A stretch of DNA of 64,000 bases from Eubacterium ventriosum (GTDB lineage Bacteria > Bacillota > Clostridia > Lachnospirales > Lachnospiraceae), in assembly GCF_025150745.1 (NCBI RefSeq), contig NZ_CP102282.1, positions 631,501-695,500 on the forward strand, in the 5' to 3' direction. Shown here piece by piece: positions 24,580 through 34,613 of this stretch; position 1 is the first letter of the stretch, and each line of letters begins with the position of its first letter. The position numbers and the translations under genes were made by a program. The notes beneath the pieces are model-generated. The model ran no database searches, was not told the DNA's origin, and saw only the letters and a list, made by a program, of their open reading frames with translations.

Positions 24580-26016
24580 ATGTACGTGAAGAAGAACAGC
24601 TGGGTTAAGCATTTAGACTTTATACTGGCTGATTTGTTGTGCATTAATTTAACGTTATTGATTGCATATTTTCTACGTAATGGAGTACGTAATGTATATG
24701 CGCTAAAGGAGTACAGAACACTTCTTTTTGCAATAATGGCACTGCATTTCTGCGTAAGTTTTTTTTCGAATACATATTCAGACATCCTAAGAAGAGGATA
24801 TTTTCAGGAATTTAAAAGAGTACTTGTTCATAATACAGAATTAATGCTATGTGTAATGGTATTTATGTTCTTTACTCATACAGGAGCAACATACTCAAGA
24901 TTAATGATTTTTGCATTCTGGGTAATGGACATTTTTGCAATGTATTTTGTACATATTTGCTTAAAAACATTTTTAAGAAAAAGAGATTACCGAGAGAAGA
25001 AGCAAACTAAACTTTTGATAATTACTACACCGGAAAATATGGAGAAAGTAATCAGTGAAGTAAACGATGGACCGGACAAGAGTTTTGAAATAGTAGGAAT
25101 AGCATTAAACACAAATGAGGAAGGAATTAAAGAGTGCCAGGGAATACCGGTAGTTTCAGAAGTAACAGATATGTATGACTATGTTTGCAAAAATGTTGTA
25201 GATGAAGTTTTACTTAATTTAAACTATCCATCAGATAAGTTTGATCAGATAGTGGAAACTTTAGTTAATATAGGAATTACCGTAGATATTAAATTAAATA
25301 TTAAGTTTAATGGTGGAACTCAGGAGTTCGGACACATTAACGGTACTAAGATTATAAGAACAAGTGCCAATACTGTAACAATAACAGAGATGGCATTAAA
25401 GAGAGCCATGGATATATGTGCAGGTGTTGTTGGATGTTTAGTTACAGGCATACTTTTTATATTTGTAGCACCAGCCATTAAGATAGCAGATCCTAAGGGA
25501 CCTGTATTCTTCGGACAGAAGAGAGTTGGTCGTAACGGAAGAACTTTTACAATATATAAGTTCCGTTCTATGTATGTAGATGCAGAAGAACGCAAGAAGG
25601 AACTTATGGAAAAGAACAAGATGGAAGGTCTTATGTTTAAGATGGACGCTGATCCTAGAATTATAGGAAGTGGTCCGGACGGAACAAGGAAGGGACTTGG
25701 ATATTATCTTAGACATCTGTCTATAGATGAATTCCCTAACTTCTGGAGCATCTTAAAAGGTGATATGAGTCTTGTGGGAACAAGACCACCAACAATGGAT
25801 GAATACAATCAGTACGAATTACATCACAAGAGCCGTCTGGCAGCAAAACCGGGACTTACAGGAATGTGGCAGGTAAGTGGCAGAAGTGATTTTACTGATT
25901 TTGAAGAAATAGTAAAAATGGACAGCGATTATATTAAGAACTGGAATATAGGACTTGATATAAAAATAATTCTGAAAACAGTGCTGGTAGTGCTGGGACA
26001 GAAGGGATCGGTGTAA
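24580..26016 (+). CDS. Exopolysaccharide initiating sugar-phosphate transferase (polyprenyl glycosylphosphotransferase)
   Basis: 478 residues, the WbaP/WcaJ length class. N-terminal four to five membrane spans (about 15-140), a Rossmann-like middle (about 145-260), then the bacterial sugar transferase domain (about 270-478) with FFGQKRVGRNGRTFTIYKFRSM, LSIDEFPNFWSILKGDMSLVGTRPP and PGLTGMWQVSGRSD. It moves a sugar-1-phosphate from a UDP-sugar onto undecaprenyl phosphate, the first step of repeat-unit assembly. Ribosome site AGGAGGGG. First gene of the polysaccharide locus. Confidence 0.95.
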   Translation: MYVKKNSWVKHLDFILADLLCINLTLLIAYFLRNGVRNVYALKEYRTLLFAIMALHFCVSFFSNTYSDILRRGYFQEFKRVLVHNTELMLCVMVFMFFTHTGATYSRLMIFAFWVMDIFAMYFVHICLKTFLRKRDYREKKQTKLLIITTPENMEKVISEVNDGPDKSFEIVGIALNTNEEGIKECQGIPVVSEVTDMYDYVCKNVVDEVLLNLNYPSDKFDQIVETLVNIGITVDIKLNIKFNGGTQEFGHINGTKIIRTSANTVTITEMALKRAMDICAGVVGCLVTGILFIFVAPAIKIADPKGPVFFGQKRVGRNGRTFTIYKFRSMYVDAEERKKELMEKNKMEGLMFKMDADPRIIGSGPDGTRKGLGYYLRHLSIDEFPNFWSILKGDMSLVGTRPPTMDEYNQYELHHKSRLAAKPGLTGMWQVSGRSDFTDFEEIVKMDSDYIKNWNIGLDIKIILKTVLVVLGQKGSV

Positions 26017-26046
26017 TATTTGGCAAAATATGCAAGGGGATAAAAA

Positions 26047-27186
26047 GTGCATAAGAAAAATAAAGATAAATTAAGAATCGCAATGTTAGGTCATAAGAGA
26101 ATACCTTCAAGAGAAGGTGGCGTGGAAATTGTGGTGGAAGAACTTTGTACAAGAATGGTTAACAAAGGTCACAAAGTAACATGCTACAACCGTGGCGGAC
26201 ATCATGTTAGCGGTAAGGAATTTGACAGTGCGAAGATTAAAAACTACAAAGGAATAAACCTGAAAACAGTGCCTACAATAAACTGTAAAGGGTTGGCAGC
26301 AATGTCAGCCTCAGTTTTTGCAGGCATAAAAGCGTCTATGGGAAGATACGATATTGTTCATTTTCACGCAGAAGGACCTTGTGCAATGTTATGGCTTCCT
26401 AAGTTATTCGGCAAGAGATGCATAGCAACTATTCACGGACTTGACCACCAGAGAGCAAAATGGGGCAAGCTTGCAAGCACTTATATAATGATGGGGGAGA
26501 AGTGCGCAGTAAAGCACGCAGACGAAATAATAGTATTGAGCCGTGGCGTGCAGGATTATTTCAGAGAAACATATAGCAGAGAGACTAAATTTATTCCAAA
26601 TGGAGTAAACAGACCGATAATAAGAGAACCACAGATTATAAAAGCAAAATTCGGATTGGAAAAAGATGATTACATCCTATTCCTGGGACGACTAGTTCCT
26701 GAAAAAGGGCTTAAGTATCTGGTAGAAGCTTTTAAAAAAGTAAAAACAGATAAGAAATTGGTAATAGCCGGTGGAAGTTCAGATACAGATGAGTTCGCTA
26801 ACGAACTAAGACAGATGGCAAAAGATGACGACAGAATAATCTTTACAGGATTCGTTCAGGGAGAAGAATTGGATGAGTTATATAGCAATGCGTATGTATA
26901 CACACTTCCAAGTGACCTGGAGGGAATGCCACTGAGCCTGCTTGAAGCAATGAGCTATGGAAATTGTTGTCTTGTATCAGACATAGATGAATGTGCATCT
27001 GTTGTAGAAGACAAGGCGTTGGTGTTCAAAAAGTCGGATGTAGATGATTTGAGAGAAAAATTACAGCAGGCTTGTGATAAGCCTAAGATGGTTAAGAAGT
27101 ATAAAGAAGAAGCTGCAGATTTCATTTGTGAGAAATACAATTGGGATGATGTGGTTGAGAAAACAATGGAGTTGTATAGAGGATAG
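26047..27186 (+). CDS. Glycosyltransferase family 4
   Basis: 379 residues, GT-B fold. N-terminal GHKRIPSREGGVEIVVEEL is typical of GT4 enzymes that begin polysaccharide elongation; the C-terminal donor domain has LFLGRLVPEKGLKYLVEAF and the EGMPLSLLEAMSYG motif with the E-x7-E signature. GTG start: AGGGG lies 7 nt upstream and no ATG is better placed. Likely adds the second sugar to the lipid-linked acceptor; specificity unknown. 30 bp after the initiating transferase. Confidence 0.92.
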   Translation: MHKKNKDKLRIAMLGHKRIPSREGGVEIVVEELCTRMVNKGHKVTCYNRGGHHVSGKEFDSAKIKNYKGINLKTVPTINCKGLAAMSASVFAGIKASMGRYDIVHFHAEGPCAMLWLPKLFGKRCIATIHGLDHQRAKWGKLASTYIMMGEKCAVKHADEIIVLSRGVQDYFRETYSRETKFIPNGVNRPIIREPQIIKAKFGLEKDDYILFLGRLVPEKGLKYLVEAFKKVKTDKKLVIAGGSSDTDEFANELRQMAKDDDRIIFTGFVQGEELDELYSNAYVYTLPSDLEGMPLSLLEAMSYGNCCLVSDIDECASVVEDKALVFKKSDVDDLREKLQQACDKPKMVKKYKEEAADFICEKYNWDDVVEKTMELYRG

Positions 27187-27189
27187 AAT

Positions 27190-28389
27190 ATGAAGATTTT
27201 AATGGTTAATAAGTTTCTGTATCCAAATGGAGGAAGTGAAACATACATATTTAAGTTAGGTGAATACTTAGAAAGTCATGGACACGAAGTTCAGTATTTC
27301 GGAATGGAACATGAAGGAAGATGCGTTGGAAATCATACAGAAGCCTATACATCTGATATGGACTTTCATGGAGGTTCAAAACTTTCTAAACTGACTTATC
27401 CAATTAAAACAATATATTCAAGTGAGGCAAGAAAGAAAATCAGACTTGTTCTTGAAGACTTTCAGCCTGATGTGGTTCATTTAAACAATTTTACATATCA
27501 GATAACTCCAAGTGTTATATTAGAAATAAAGAAATGGTCAAAACAAACAGGACATAAATGCAAGATTGTATTTACCGCACACGATTATAATCTGGTTTGC
27601 CCAAATCATATGTGTAACAATCCTAATACACACGAAAACTGTGAAAAGTGTTTAGGTGGACATTTTATGAATTGCTTTAAAGAAAAATGTATTCATGGAA
27701 GCACAGCTAAATCAGCAGTTGGAACAATGGAAGCAATGTTTTGGAAAATAAAGGGAACATACAAGTATATTGATTCTATGATATGCTGTAGTGAATTTAT
27801 GAAAACAAAATTGGACACCAATCCATTGTTTGCAAAGAAAACAATTGCTTTACACAATTTCATAGATAAGGTTGAATGGAAAGAAACAGAGAAGAAGGAT
27901 TATGTTCTTTATTTTGGAAGATTTTCAGAGGAAAAGGGAATAGGAACTCTTATAGATGTTTGTAAGAAACTTCCGAACATTCAGTTTATATTTGCGGGAA
28001 CAGGTCCTTTGGAAGAAGAGATTAATGGAATTAGCAATATTGAAAATTTAGGCTTTCAAAAGGGAGAAGCTCTTGAAAAACTTATAAGAGAAGCAAGATT
28101 TTCTATATATCCATCAGAATGGTATGAGAATTGTCCATTTTCAGTAATGGAAAGCCAGATGTATGGAACGCCGGTTCTTGGTGCTAATATTGGAGGAATT
28201 CCTGAACTTATATCTGTAGGCAGTACAGGAGAGTTATTTGAAAGTGGTAATGGAGAAGATTTAAAGAATAAAATCGAAGAATTGTGGAATCACAAAGAAA
28301 AGTTAGATAAATACAGTGAAAACTGTAAAGATATTAACTTTGATACGATTGAAGAATATTGTAATAAATTGATTAAGATATATGAATAA
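27190..28389 (+). CDS. Glycosyltransferase family 4 with Cys-rich insert
   Basis: 399 residues. Starts KILMVNKFLYPNGGSETY; donor domain with LYFGRFSEEKGIGTLIDV and SVMESQMYGTPVLG. A Cys-rich segment (CPNHMCNNPNTHENCEKCLGG, about residues 137-157) follows a HDYNLVC motif, as seen in a subset of GT4 enzymes and possibly binding zinc. Starts 4 bp after the previous gene, so translationally coupled. Confidence 0.92.
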   Translation: MKILMVNKFLYPNGGSETYIFKLGEYLESHGHEVQYFGMEHEGRCVGNHTEAYTSDMDFHGGSKLSKLTYPIKTIYSSEARKKIRLVLEDFQPDVVHLNNFTYQITPSVILEIKKWSKQTGHKCKIVFTAHDYNLVCPNHMCNNPNTHENCEKCLGGHFMNCFKEKCIHGSTAKSAVGTMEAMFWKIKGTYKYIDSMICCSEFMKTKLDTNPLFAKKTIALHNFIDKVEWKETEKKDYVLYFGRFSEEKGIGTLIDVCKKLPNIQFIFAGTGPLEEEINGISNIENLGFQKGEALEKLIREARFSIYPSEWYENCPFSVMESQMYGTPVLGANIGGIPELISVGSTGELFESGNGEDLKNKIEELWNHKEKLDKYSENCKDINFDTIEEYCNKLIKIYE

Positions 28390-28411
28390 AAGGGAAAAGG
28401 GAGAGAACGTA

Positions 28412-29587
28412 ATGGCAGAGAAAAAATTAAATGGTACAGTTATCGTAACATACAGATGTAACGCACGTTGTTCAATGTGTAACAGATACAAAGCACCATC
28501 AAAACCGGAAGAAGAAATTTCAATAGAAACAATCAAGAAGTTACCTAAGATGTACTTTACAAATATAACAGGCGGGGAACCTTTTATACGTACAGACTTG
28601 AAGGACATTGTTAGAGAATTATATAAGAAGAGTGATAGAATCGTTATTTCAACTAATGGGTTCTTCACAGATAGAATTGTTGACTTATGCAAGGAATTTC
28701 CTAATATCGGAATTCGTATTTCAATTGAAGGTCTTGAACAGACAAACAATGAAATCCGTGGATTGGATGACGGATATAACAAAGGCTATACAACACTTAA
28801 AAAATTACGCGAAATGGGAATGAAGGATGTTGGTTTCGGCATGACAGTTCAGGACAAGAATGCACCTGACTTAGTACCACTTTATGAAATCTCTAATGAA
28901 ATGGGAATGGAGTTTGCAACTGCTTCGTTACATAACAGTTTCTATTTCGTAGAAGCAAAGAATATAATCAAAGACCGTCCGATGGTAGCAAAGAATTTCG
29001 AAGATTTAATTAACGAATTGCTTAGATCAAAGAGTCCTAAGAAATGGATGAGAGCTTACTTTAATCACGGACTTATTAATTATATTTATGGACAGAAAAG
29101 ATTACTGCCTTGTGATATGAGTTTTGACACATTCTTTATTGATCCATACGGAGATGTAATGCCATGTAACGGAACAAAAGATAAAGAAGTGATGGGTAAC
29201 TTAAACAACCAGAGCTGGGATGAATTATGGAATAGCCCTGAAGCAGAACAGGTTAGAGCAAAGGTTCGTTGCTGTGATAGAGATTGTTGGATGATAGGTT
29301 CAGTGTCTCCTGCAATGCATAAGTACATTTGGAAACCTGGGTTCTGGGTACTTAAACATAAGTTTAAAGCTTTGTTTAGCAAACATCCATATAGCATGTA
29401 TGAGAATAAAATTGTACGTGACTACAGAGATGGCAAGGTAACTAAAGAAGAATTAGATAAATGCAGTACTTGTGATATGTGCGCAACAATTAATGACGGA
29501 TTAAGTGATGCTTCAAGAGAGCAGCTTAAAGATAAGAGCGGTGAAGAAATAGTTGATGCAGATATTGCAAAACAGATGGAAGAATAG
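28412..29587 (+). CDS. Radical SAM protein with SPASM-like C-terminus
   Basis: 391 residues. The radical SAM motif CNARCSMC binds the [4Fe-4S]-SAM cluster near the N-terminus; ITGGEPFIR and STNGFFTDR are the following family motifs. The C-terminal part has many Cys (LPCDMS, MPCNGTKD, CCDRDCW and CSTCDMC), so extra Fe-S clusters of SPASM/twitch type are likely. Such proteins occur in polysaccharide loci, but the modification made is not known. The frame opens at 28382, overlapping the previous gene, but GGGAGAG at 28400 fits the ATG at 28412. Confidence 0.88.
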   Translation: MAEKKLNGTVIVTYRCNARCSMCNRYKAPSKPEEEISIETIKKLPKMYFTNITGGEPFIRTDLKDIVRELYKKSDRIVISTNGFFTDRIVDLCKEFPNIGIRISIEGLEQTNNEIRGLDDGYNKGYTTLKKLREMGMKDVGFGMTVQDKNAPDLVPLYEISNEMGMEFATASLHNSFYFVEAKNIIKDRPMVAKNFEDLINELLRSKSPKKWMRAYFNHGLINYIYGQKRLLPCDMSFDTFFIDPYGDVMPCNGTKDKEVMGNLNNQSWDELWNSPEAEQVRAKVRCCDRDCWMIGSVSPAMHKYIWKPGFWVLKHKFKALFSKHPYSMYENKIVRDYRDGKVTKEELDKCSTCDMCATINDGLSDASREQLKDKSGEEIVDADIAKQMEE

Positions 29588-29623
29588 GTGCTATTAAGCG
29601 AACATAGGGAGAAATAAATACAT

Positions 29624-30871
29624 ATGAAAGTTATTGCTTTAAAAAATATAATTTTAGAAAAAAATACTATCACATATAAGTTTGATATTCCAAAAGAATT
29701 AAGAAAACATATTAATAGGGAATATATTGATGAACATAATCAAGGAACTTTATTTGTGAGACCACAAAAAGAAACAAAATTGGAAGAAATTCCAAAATCT
29801 ATATTGTCGATTCCGTTTATTGGGACGATGATGGGAATTGCAATGTTGTATCAAATTCCTATTAAAGTTGATGAAGTGGATGCTGACTATTTGAAATCAA
29901 CACAAGAACTAGGATTGATTTTTAACAAGATGTATCCACAAGGAAATCTGAAATTGAAAGTGATTTCAGATAGAGTTATTGAAAATAAAAAGAACAGTGT
30001 TGGAACAAACAAAACATCGGTGTTCTTTACAGGTGGAGTTGATGCTACAAGTGCATTGGTTGAAACAATTAATTTAAAACCGTTATTGATAAATATAGTT
30101 GGTGGAGACATAGCACTTTCAAATCAAAAAGCACATAGCAGATTAGAGGAGTATTTTAACAAAGTTAAAAATAATATTCCAGGAGTAGACTATTGTTTTG
30201 TTGAATCTAATTGTAGAGAATTGTTTAAAGAGTATTCCTTTGACGAGAAATTCAAAAAGTTTATTGATAGAGAACTGTGGTGGGGATATTGGGCAAGCGT
30301 TGCACATATAGTTGTGATGACTGCTGTTATAGCCCCAGTGATTTATTCGAAAAATATCAATTGCCATTATATAGGATCTTCGCATTCATCACTAGATAGC
30401 ACATTTGATGCCAATAATGAAGAAATAATTAATGCAATTAATTATTGTGGTTGTAAATTTATATCAGCTGATGCGGACTTGGATAGAAATGAGAAGGTTA
30501 AAAAGATAGTAGATTATTCTTCTAAAACAAACAAGTATTTCGAATTACAGGTTTGCTGGAATAAACAGGAGGGAATGAATTGCTGCAAATGTGAAAAATG
30601 CTATAGAACAATGATGAATATTTTGTCGGCACATGGGGATCCTAATAAATTTGGGTTTAGATATGATACTAAAAAAATGAAAGAAATAAGAACATTCTTA
30701 GAAACAACACCGATAAAATTAAGTTATTGGGAAACGACACAACATATGTTTGTGAAAGAGAAGGGTTATTGGAAAGATACTGAATTATCATGGTTTATTG
30801 ATTTTAAATTTAATAGACCTAAAGCATATGCCTATAAGATAATTAAAAGAGTAATAAGTAAGTTCAAATAA
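29624..30871 (+). CDS. PP-loop ATPase-like protein with QueC-type zinc site
   Basis: 415 residues. After a ~125-residue N-terminal region, FFTGGVDATSALV (about 137-149) is a PP-loop of the SGGxDS class, which activates a substrate by adenylation. Near the C-terminus CWNKQEGMNCCKCEKCYRTM gives a cluster of Cys as in the zinc site of QueC-like enzymes. IGSSHSSLDSTFD may be the substrate loop. It is not QueC itself (length, context). Likely installs an amide, nitrile or amidine-like group on a sugar or on a small precursor for the polysaccharide; the exact reaction is unknown. From here on codon use shifts towards CAA and ATA. Confidence 0.7.
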   Translation: MKVIALKNIILEKNTITYKFDIPKELRKHINREYIDEHNQGTLFVRPQKETKLEEIPKSILSIPFIGTMMGIAMLYQIPIKVDEVDADYLKSTQELGLIFNKMYPQGNLKLKVISDRVIENKKNSVGTNKTSVFFTGGVDATSALVETINLKPLLINIVGGDIALSNQKAHSRLEEYFNKVKNNIPGVDYCFVESNCRELFKEYSFDEKFKKFIDRELWWGYWASVAHIVVMTAVIAPVIYSKNINCHYIGSSHSSLDSTFDANNEEIINAINYCGCKFISADADLDRNEKVKKIVDYSSKTNKYFELQVCWNKQEGMNCCKCEKCYRTMMNILSAHGDPNKFGFRYDTKKMKEIRTFLETTPIKLSYWETTQHMFVKEKGYWKDTELSWFIDFKFNRPKAYAYKIIKRVISKFK

Positions 30872-30900
30872 TAGATTTAACTAAAAAAGCGAGGACGCAA

Positions 30901-31809
30901 ATGAGTGATATTACAATTCTAACACCTACTTATAATAGAGAGAAGCTTCTGCACAAACTGTACAAGTCCTTATGTAATCAGAAAGATAAAGAGTTTGAGT
31001 GGATTGTTGTTGACGATGGAAGCAGTGACAATACAGACGAGTATATTGAGACAATACAGAAGAAAGCAGATTTTCCCATTAGGTATTATAAAAAAAATAA
31101 TGGGGGGAAGCACACGGCTCTTAATTATGGATGCCAATATGTTAAAACTAAATTGGTGTTTATTGTTGATAGTGATGACACACTAACAGATGATGCAATT
31201 TTAACTATTCAAGAAACATATGAAAAATATAAAGATGAAGGTGATCTTTGTGGCTTTAGTTTTTTGAGAGGAAAATCAAATGGTGGTTATTTGAGCACAT
31301 CAGGAGTGCCAGAAGATGGAATGAGGGAGTCATATGTTGAGTGTAGAATTAATAGGAAAATCGGTGGAGATATGGCTGAAGTTTGGTATACTCATTGCTT
31401 GAAAGAATATCCATTTCCGGAATTTAAAGATGAGAAATTTTTAGGAGAAGATATTGTTTGGATACAGATGTCTAAGACGTATAAGATGAGATTCTTTAAT
31501 AAAGTTATTTATATTTCGGATTATCTTGAAGAAGGATTAACTAATAATCGAAGAAGACACAACATAAACTCTCCGAATGGATGTGTAGCAAGAGCAAAAG
31601 TGTTTTTGGAATCAGACTCTAATATTAAAGCAAAGGTTAAATCTGCATTACAATATCAAATTTATGGAAGATTTGCAAAGAAAAAAATACATTATTTGTT
31701 TAAAAATACAAAGAATAAGGTTTTATTTATTGTTTCTTTCTTACCAGCAAAGATTATATATGTAAAATGGAAAAAAACATTTGAAATTAGTGGTGTTACA
31801 CAAACTTAA
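30901..31809 (+). CDS. Glycosyltransferase family 2
   Basis: 302 residues, GT-A fold. ILTPTYNREKLLHKLYKSL and VDDGSSDNTDE form the nucleotide-sugar site; FIVDSDDTLTDDA provides the DxD metal ligand; the C-terminal part ends in an amphipathic/cationic stretch that may sit at the membrane. Ribosome site is weak (GCGAGG). Probably adds one sugar of the repeat unit. Confidence 0.93.
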   Translation: MSDITILTPTYNREKLLHKLYKSLCNQKDKEFEWIVVDDGSSDNTDEYIETIQKKADFPIRYYKKNNGGKHTALNYGCQYVKTKLVFIVDSDDTLTDDAILTIQETYEKYKDEGDLCGFSFLRGKSNGGYLSTSGVPEDGMRESYVECRINRKIGGDMAEVWYTHCLKEYPFPEFKDEKFLGEDIVWIQMSKTYKMRFFNKVIYISDYLEEGLTNNRRRHNINSPNGCVARAKVFLESDSNIKAKVKSALQYQIYGRFAKKKIHYLFKNTKNKVLFIVSFLPAKIIYVKWKKTFEISGVTQT

Positions 31810-31853
31810 TTTTGATAAATAAATATTCAAAAAAATAATATGGAGAAATTTTG

Positions 31854-32882
31854 ATGAAGAAAATTGGAATATTAACTTTTCATGGCGCAGATAATTTAGG
31901 TGCAGTTTTGCAAGCATATGCACTATGTGAGTTTATAAATAAAGAAATTAATTTTAGAACGGAAATAATTGATTATGAATGTGAAGAAGTAGAGAAAACT
32001 AGATATGTACAAGGTGGAAATTTTGTGAAAAAAATCCCACTAGCATTATATTATAGGATAAAACGTCATAGCTTTGACCGTTTTAGGAAAAAAAATTTAA
32101 TGTTATCTAGTAATAAATATAAAAAAGAAAATATAAAAAAGTGTAATACAATGTATTCAACATTCGTAGCGGGAAGTGATCAGATTTGGAATATTGGATG
32201 TTCTGGCAATGATACCACTTATTTTTTGGATTTTGTTGAACAAGAAAAAAGAAAAATATCATATGCGGCTAGTATGGGGACTACAGAAATGGAAAAAGAA
32301 AAAGTAGATGAATTAAAGAATTATTTAAATAGTTTTGATGCAATTTCTGTAAGAGAAGCATCATCTATAAAAAAATTAGATTTGCCTAAAGATACTTCGA
32401 TACTGCCAGATCCGGTTTTTTTATTGACATTGGAACAGTGGAGAAGGGTTGCTACTAAAAGAAAATTAAAAAAAAGATATGTCTTTGTTTATTTGATTCA
32501 AGAGGATGTAAATGTGCTTAAGTCTGCAAAAAAGTATGCAAAAGAAAACGAATGTGACATTATAATAAATAAAAAAAGTGTAGAATTTATTTTAAATAAT
32601 GCGCCAGATCATTTTTTGTGGTGGATTGAAAACGCAGAAGCTGTTTTTACAAATTCATTTCATGGAACAGCTTTTTCTATTATATTTGAAAAGCTACTTG
32701 GCGCTGATATAATATTAAAAAATGGAAAACATAATAACCGAATTGAAGAATTGTTTGATTCGGCAGGATTAAAGGAGTGCATTATTTCAGAAGAGAATTA
32801 TGTACCAAAGAAAGCGAATGCAAAAAAATGGTTAAATATGCAGAGAAAAAAGGCGTATGAATTTTTAAAGGAAAATATATAA
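31854..32882 (+). CDS. Polysaccharide pyruvyl transferase family protein (copy 1)
   Basis: 342 residues of the PF04230 family (CsaB/WcaK type), expected to attach a ketal-linked pyruvate to a sugar of the repeat unit. Motifs: FHGADNLGAVLQAYAL at the N-terminus, AGSDQIWN, SYAASMG, VREASSIKKL, PDPVFLL and TNSFHGTAFSIIF. ATG at 31854 has GGAG 8 nt upstream, better than the TTG just before it. It is followed 18 bp later by a FrhB-type gene, a pairing that is common in gut-bacterial capsule loci. Confidence 0.92.
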   Translation: MKKIGILTFHGADNLGAVLQAYALCEFINKEINFRTEIIDYECEEVEKTRYVQGGNFVKKIPLALYYRIKRHSFDRFRKKNLMLSSNKYKKENIKKCNTMYSTFVAGSDQIWNIGCSGNDTTYFLDFVEQEKRKISYAASMGTTEMEKEKVDELKNYLNSFDAISVREASSIKKLDLPKDTSILPDPVFLLTLEQWRRVATKRKLKKRYVFVYLIQEDVNVLKSAKKYAKENECDIIINKKSVEFILNNAPDHFLWWIENAEAVFTNSFHGTAFSIIFEKLLGADIILKNGKHNNRIEELFDSAGLKECIISEENYVPKKANAKKWLNMQRKKAYEFLKENI

Positions 32883-32900
32883 AATTAAAAGGTGGAAAAA

Positions 32901-33864
32901 ATGCAAACTTTTTACAAATTTAAACACTGTGATATAAATGTGGAGAAAAATAGTTCATCAGGAGGAGCTTTTACGATGATTTCAGATAGAATATTAGAAT
33001 CAGGAGGAGTTGTATATGGCTGTGTTTTAAATGAAAAGTTTAATGCAATACACATTAGAGCAGAAAGAACAGAGCAAAGAGATAAAATGCGAGGCTCTAA
33101 GTATATTCAAAGCAATATTAGTGAAGCATTCCAGCAAATTGCTGTGGATTTGGCAAATAATAGAAAAGTCTTATTTTCTGGAACACCATGTCAAGTAAAT
33201 GCTATTATTAACTATTTAAAAATTAAAAAAATTTGTATGGACAATTTTTTTCTGTGGAAGTAATATGTCATGGGGTTGGAAGTGAAAAATTTTTCCATGA
33301 TTATATAAAGGACAAAGAAAAAAGTATCATTCAAAAGCAGTTAACGTGAAATTTAGAGCAAAATATAGAGTTGGGCAAAAACAAGATATGGCGATAATAT
33401 TTGAAAATGATAAAGAGTATCACGCAGCCTCAACGAATTTAGATTGGTTTTTTTCAGTATATTTAAAAAATTTGATTTTACGACCTTCATGTTATGAATG
33501 TAAATATGCACAAGAACACAGGGTTTCAGATATTAGTGTTGCAGATTTGTGGAAAGAAAACGAAATAGGAGACTGGTCTCTTGTTATATGTAATACAAAA
33601 AAAGGAAAAACTTTGTTAAATGGCAATGATTGTGGTGAACTAATGGTTATAAATAAGTCAGAAGTTTATCAACCACATATGAAGTCACCGTGTAATGTGC
33701 CATCAAATAGAAAAGTATTTTGGCAAATATATTTGAAAAAAGGATACAAAGAGGTGCAACGATACATAGGAAACAATACGCTTAAAAGCAAAACAAAATA
33801 TGTTTTTGCTCATATGTTAAGAATTTCTCATGTGGACAAGTGGGTTAAAAAAATAAGAAGATAA
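32901..33864 (+). pseudogene. FrhB/FdhB-type (coenzyme F420 hydrogenase beta subunit) protein gene, two frameshifts
   Basis: The frame from 32901 (ribosome site AGGTGG) encodes the conserved start (SSSGGAFTMISD, FSGTPCQVNAI) but stops at 33261-33263. In the next frame CHGVGSEKFFHDYIKDKEK continues the protein to about 33325, then the family C-terminus (CYECKYAQEHRVSDISVADLW) continues from about 33330 in yet another frame to 33864. Restoring one T in the T7 run at 33245-33251 and one A in the A6 run near 33318 would give a single ~320-residue protein. Either a genuine double-frameshift pseudogene or two homopolymer under-calls; both are single-base losses in homopolymers, which makes sequencing error plausible. 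Confidence 0.85.
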
Positions 33865-33905
33865 AGTAAAAAAGGAAAAATTATATTTAGGAGAAGTGAA
33901 AGAAG

Positions 33906-34613
33906 ATGGAAGGAATACCAAAAATAATTCATTATTGTTGGTTTGGTGAGGGGAAAATTCCAAATCAATATCAAAAATATATAAAAACATGGGAAAAAAC
34001 ATTTCCAGAGTATCGTATTTGCAAATGGGACGAGAAAAATTTTCCAATGGAAAAATACAAATATGCGATGGAGGCTCTAAAATCGGGGAAAATGGCTTTT
34101 GTGAGTGATGTTGCAAGAATGTATGCATTGTATGAATATGGTGGAATATATTTTGACACTGATGTTGAAGTTATAAGAGATTTTTCAGAATTGTTAAAAG
34201 ATCATGGTGTTGTGCTAGGAACAGAAAGTGAAAATAAAACTATAGGGACTGGATTTATGGCTTTTGTTCCTCACCATGAAATTTGTAAAAGTATGTTAGA
34301 GTATTATAAGACAAATAGTTATTATAAGCAGAGTGCAACAATGTCTAATACACAAATTTTAGCACATTTGTTAGAAGAGAAATATGGAATAAAAGCTCTA
34401 GAAAAAATACAAAAAAAAGGGGATATGATTATATATCCATCGGAATACTTTACGGCTCATAAAGGAGTAACATCTAAAACACGATGTATTCATCATTTTG
34501 GGGCGTCATGGTTACCTTTAGACAGGAGAGTAAAGGATAAAATAATAAAATATAAAAATAGAATTATTAGAAGGATAAAAAGGAAATGTAAAAATGGGAA
34601 AAAAGGCAAATAA
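33906..34613 (+). CDS. Capsular polysaccharide glycosyltransferase (GT32-like)
   Basis: 235 residues. Starts with IPKIIHYCWFGEGKIPNQYQ, the usual opening of the DXD-sugar-binding family (PF04488), and carries KMAFVSDVARMYALYEYGGIYFDTDVEV with the DxD metal site. Similar to galactosyl- or mannosyltransferases of capsule loci. Its stop lies 20 bp inside the next gene. Confidence 0.92.
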   Translation: MEGIPKIIHYCWFGEGKIPNQYQKYIKTWEKTFPEYRICKWDEKNFPMEKYKYAMEALKSGKMAFVSDVARMYALYEYGGIYFDTDVEVIRDFSELLKDHGVVLGTESENKTIGTGFMAFVPHHEICKSMLEYYKTNSYYKQSATMSNTQILAHLLEEKYGIKALEKIQKKGDMIIYPSEYFTAHKGVTSKTRCIHHFGASWLPLDRRVKDKIIKYKNRIIRRIKRKCKNGKKGK

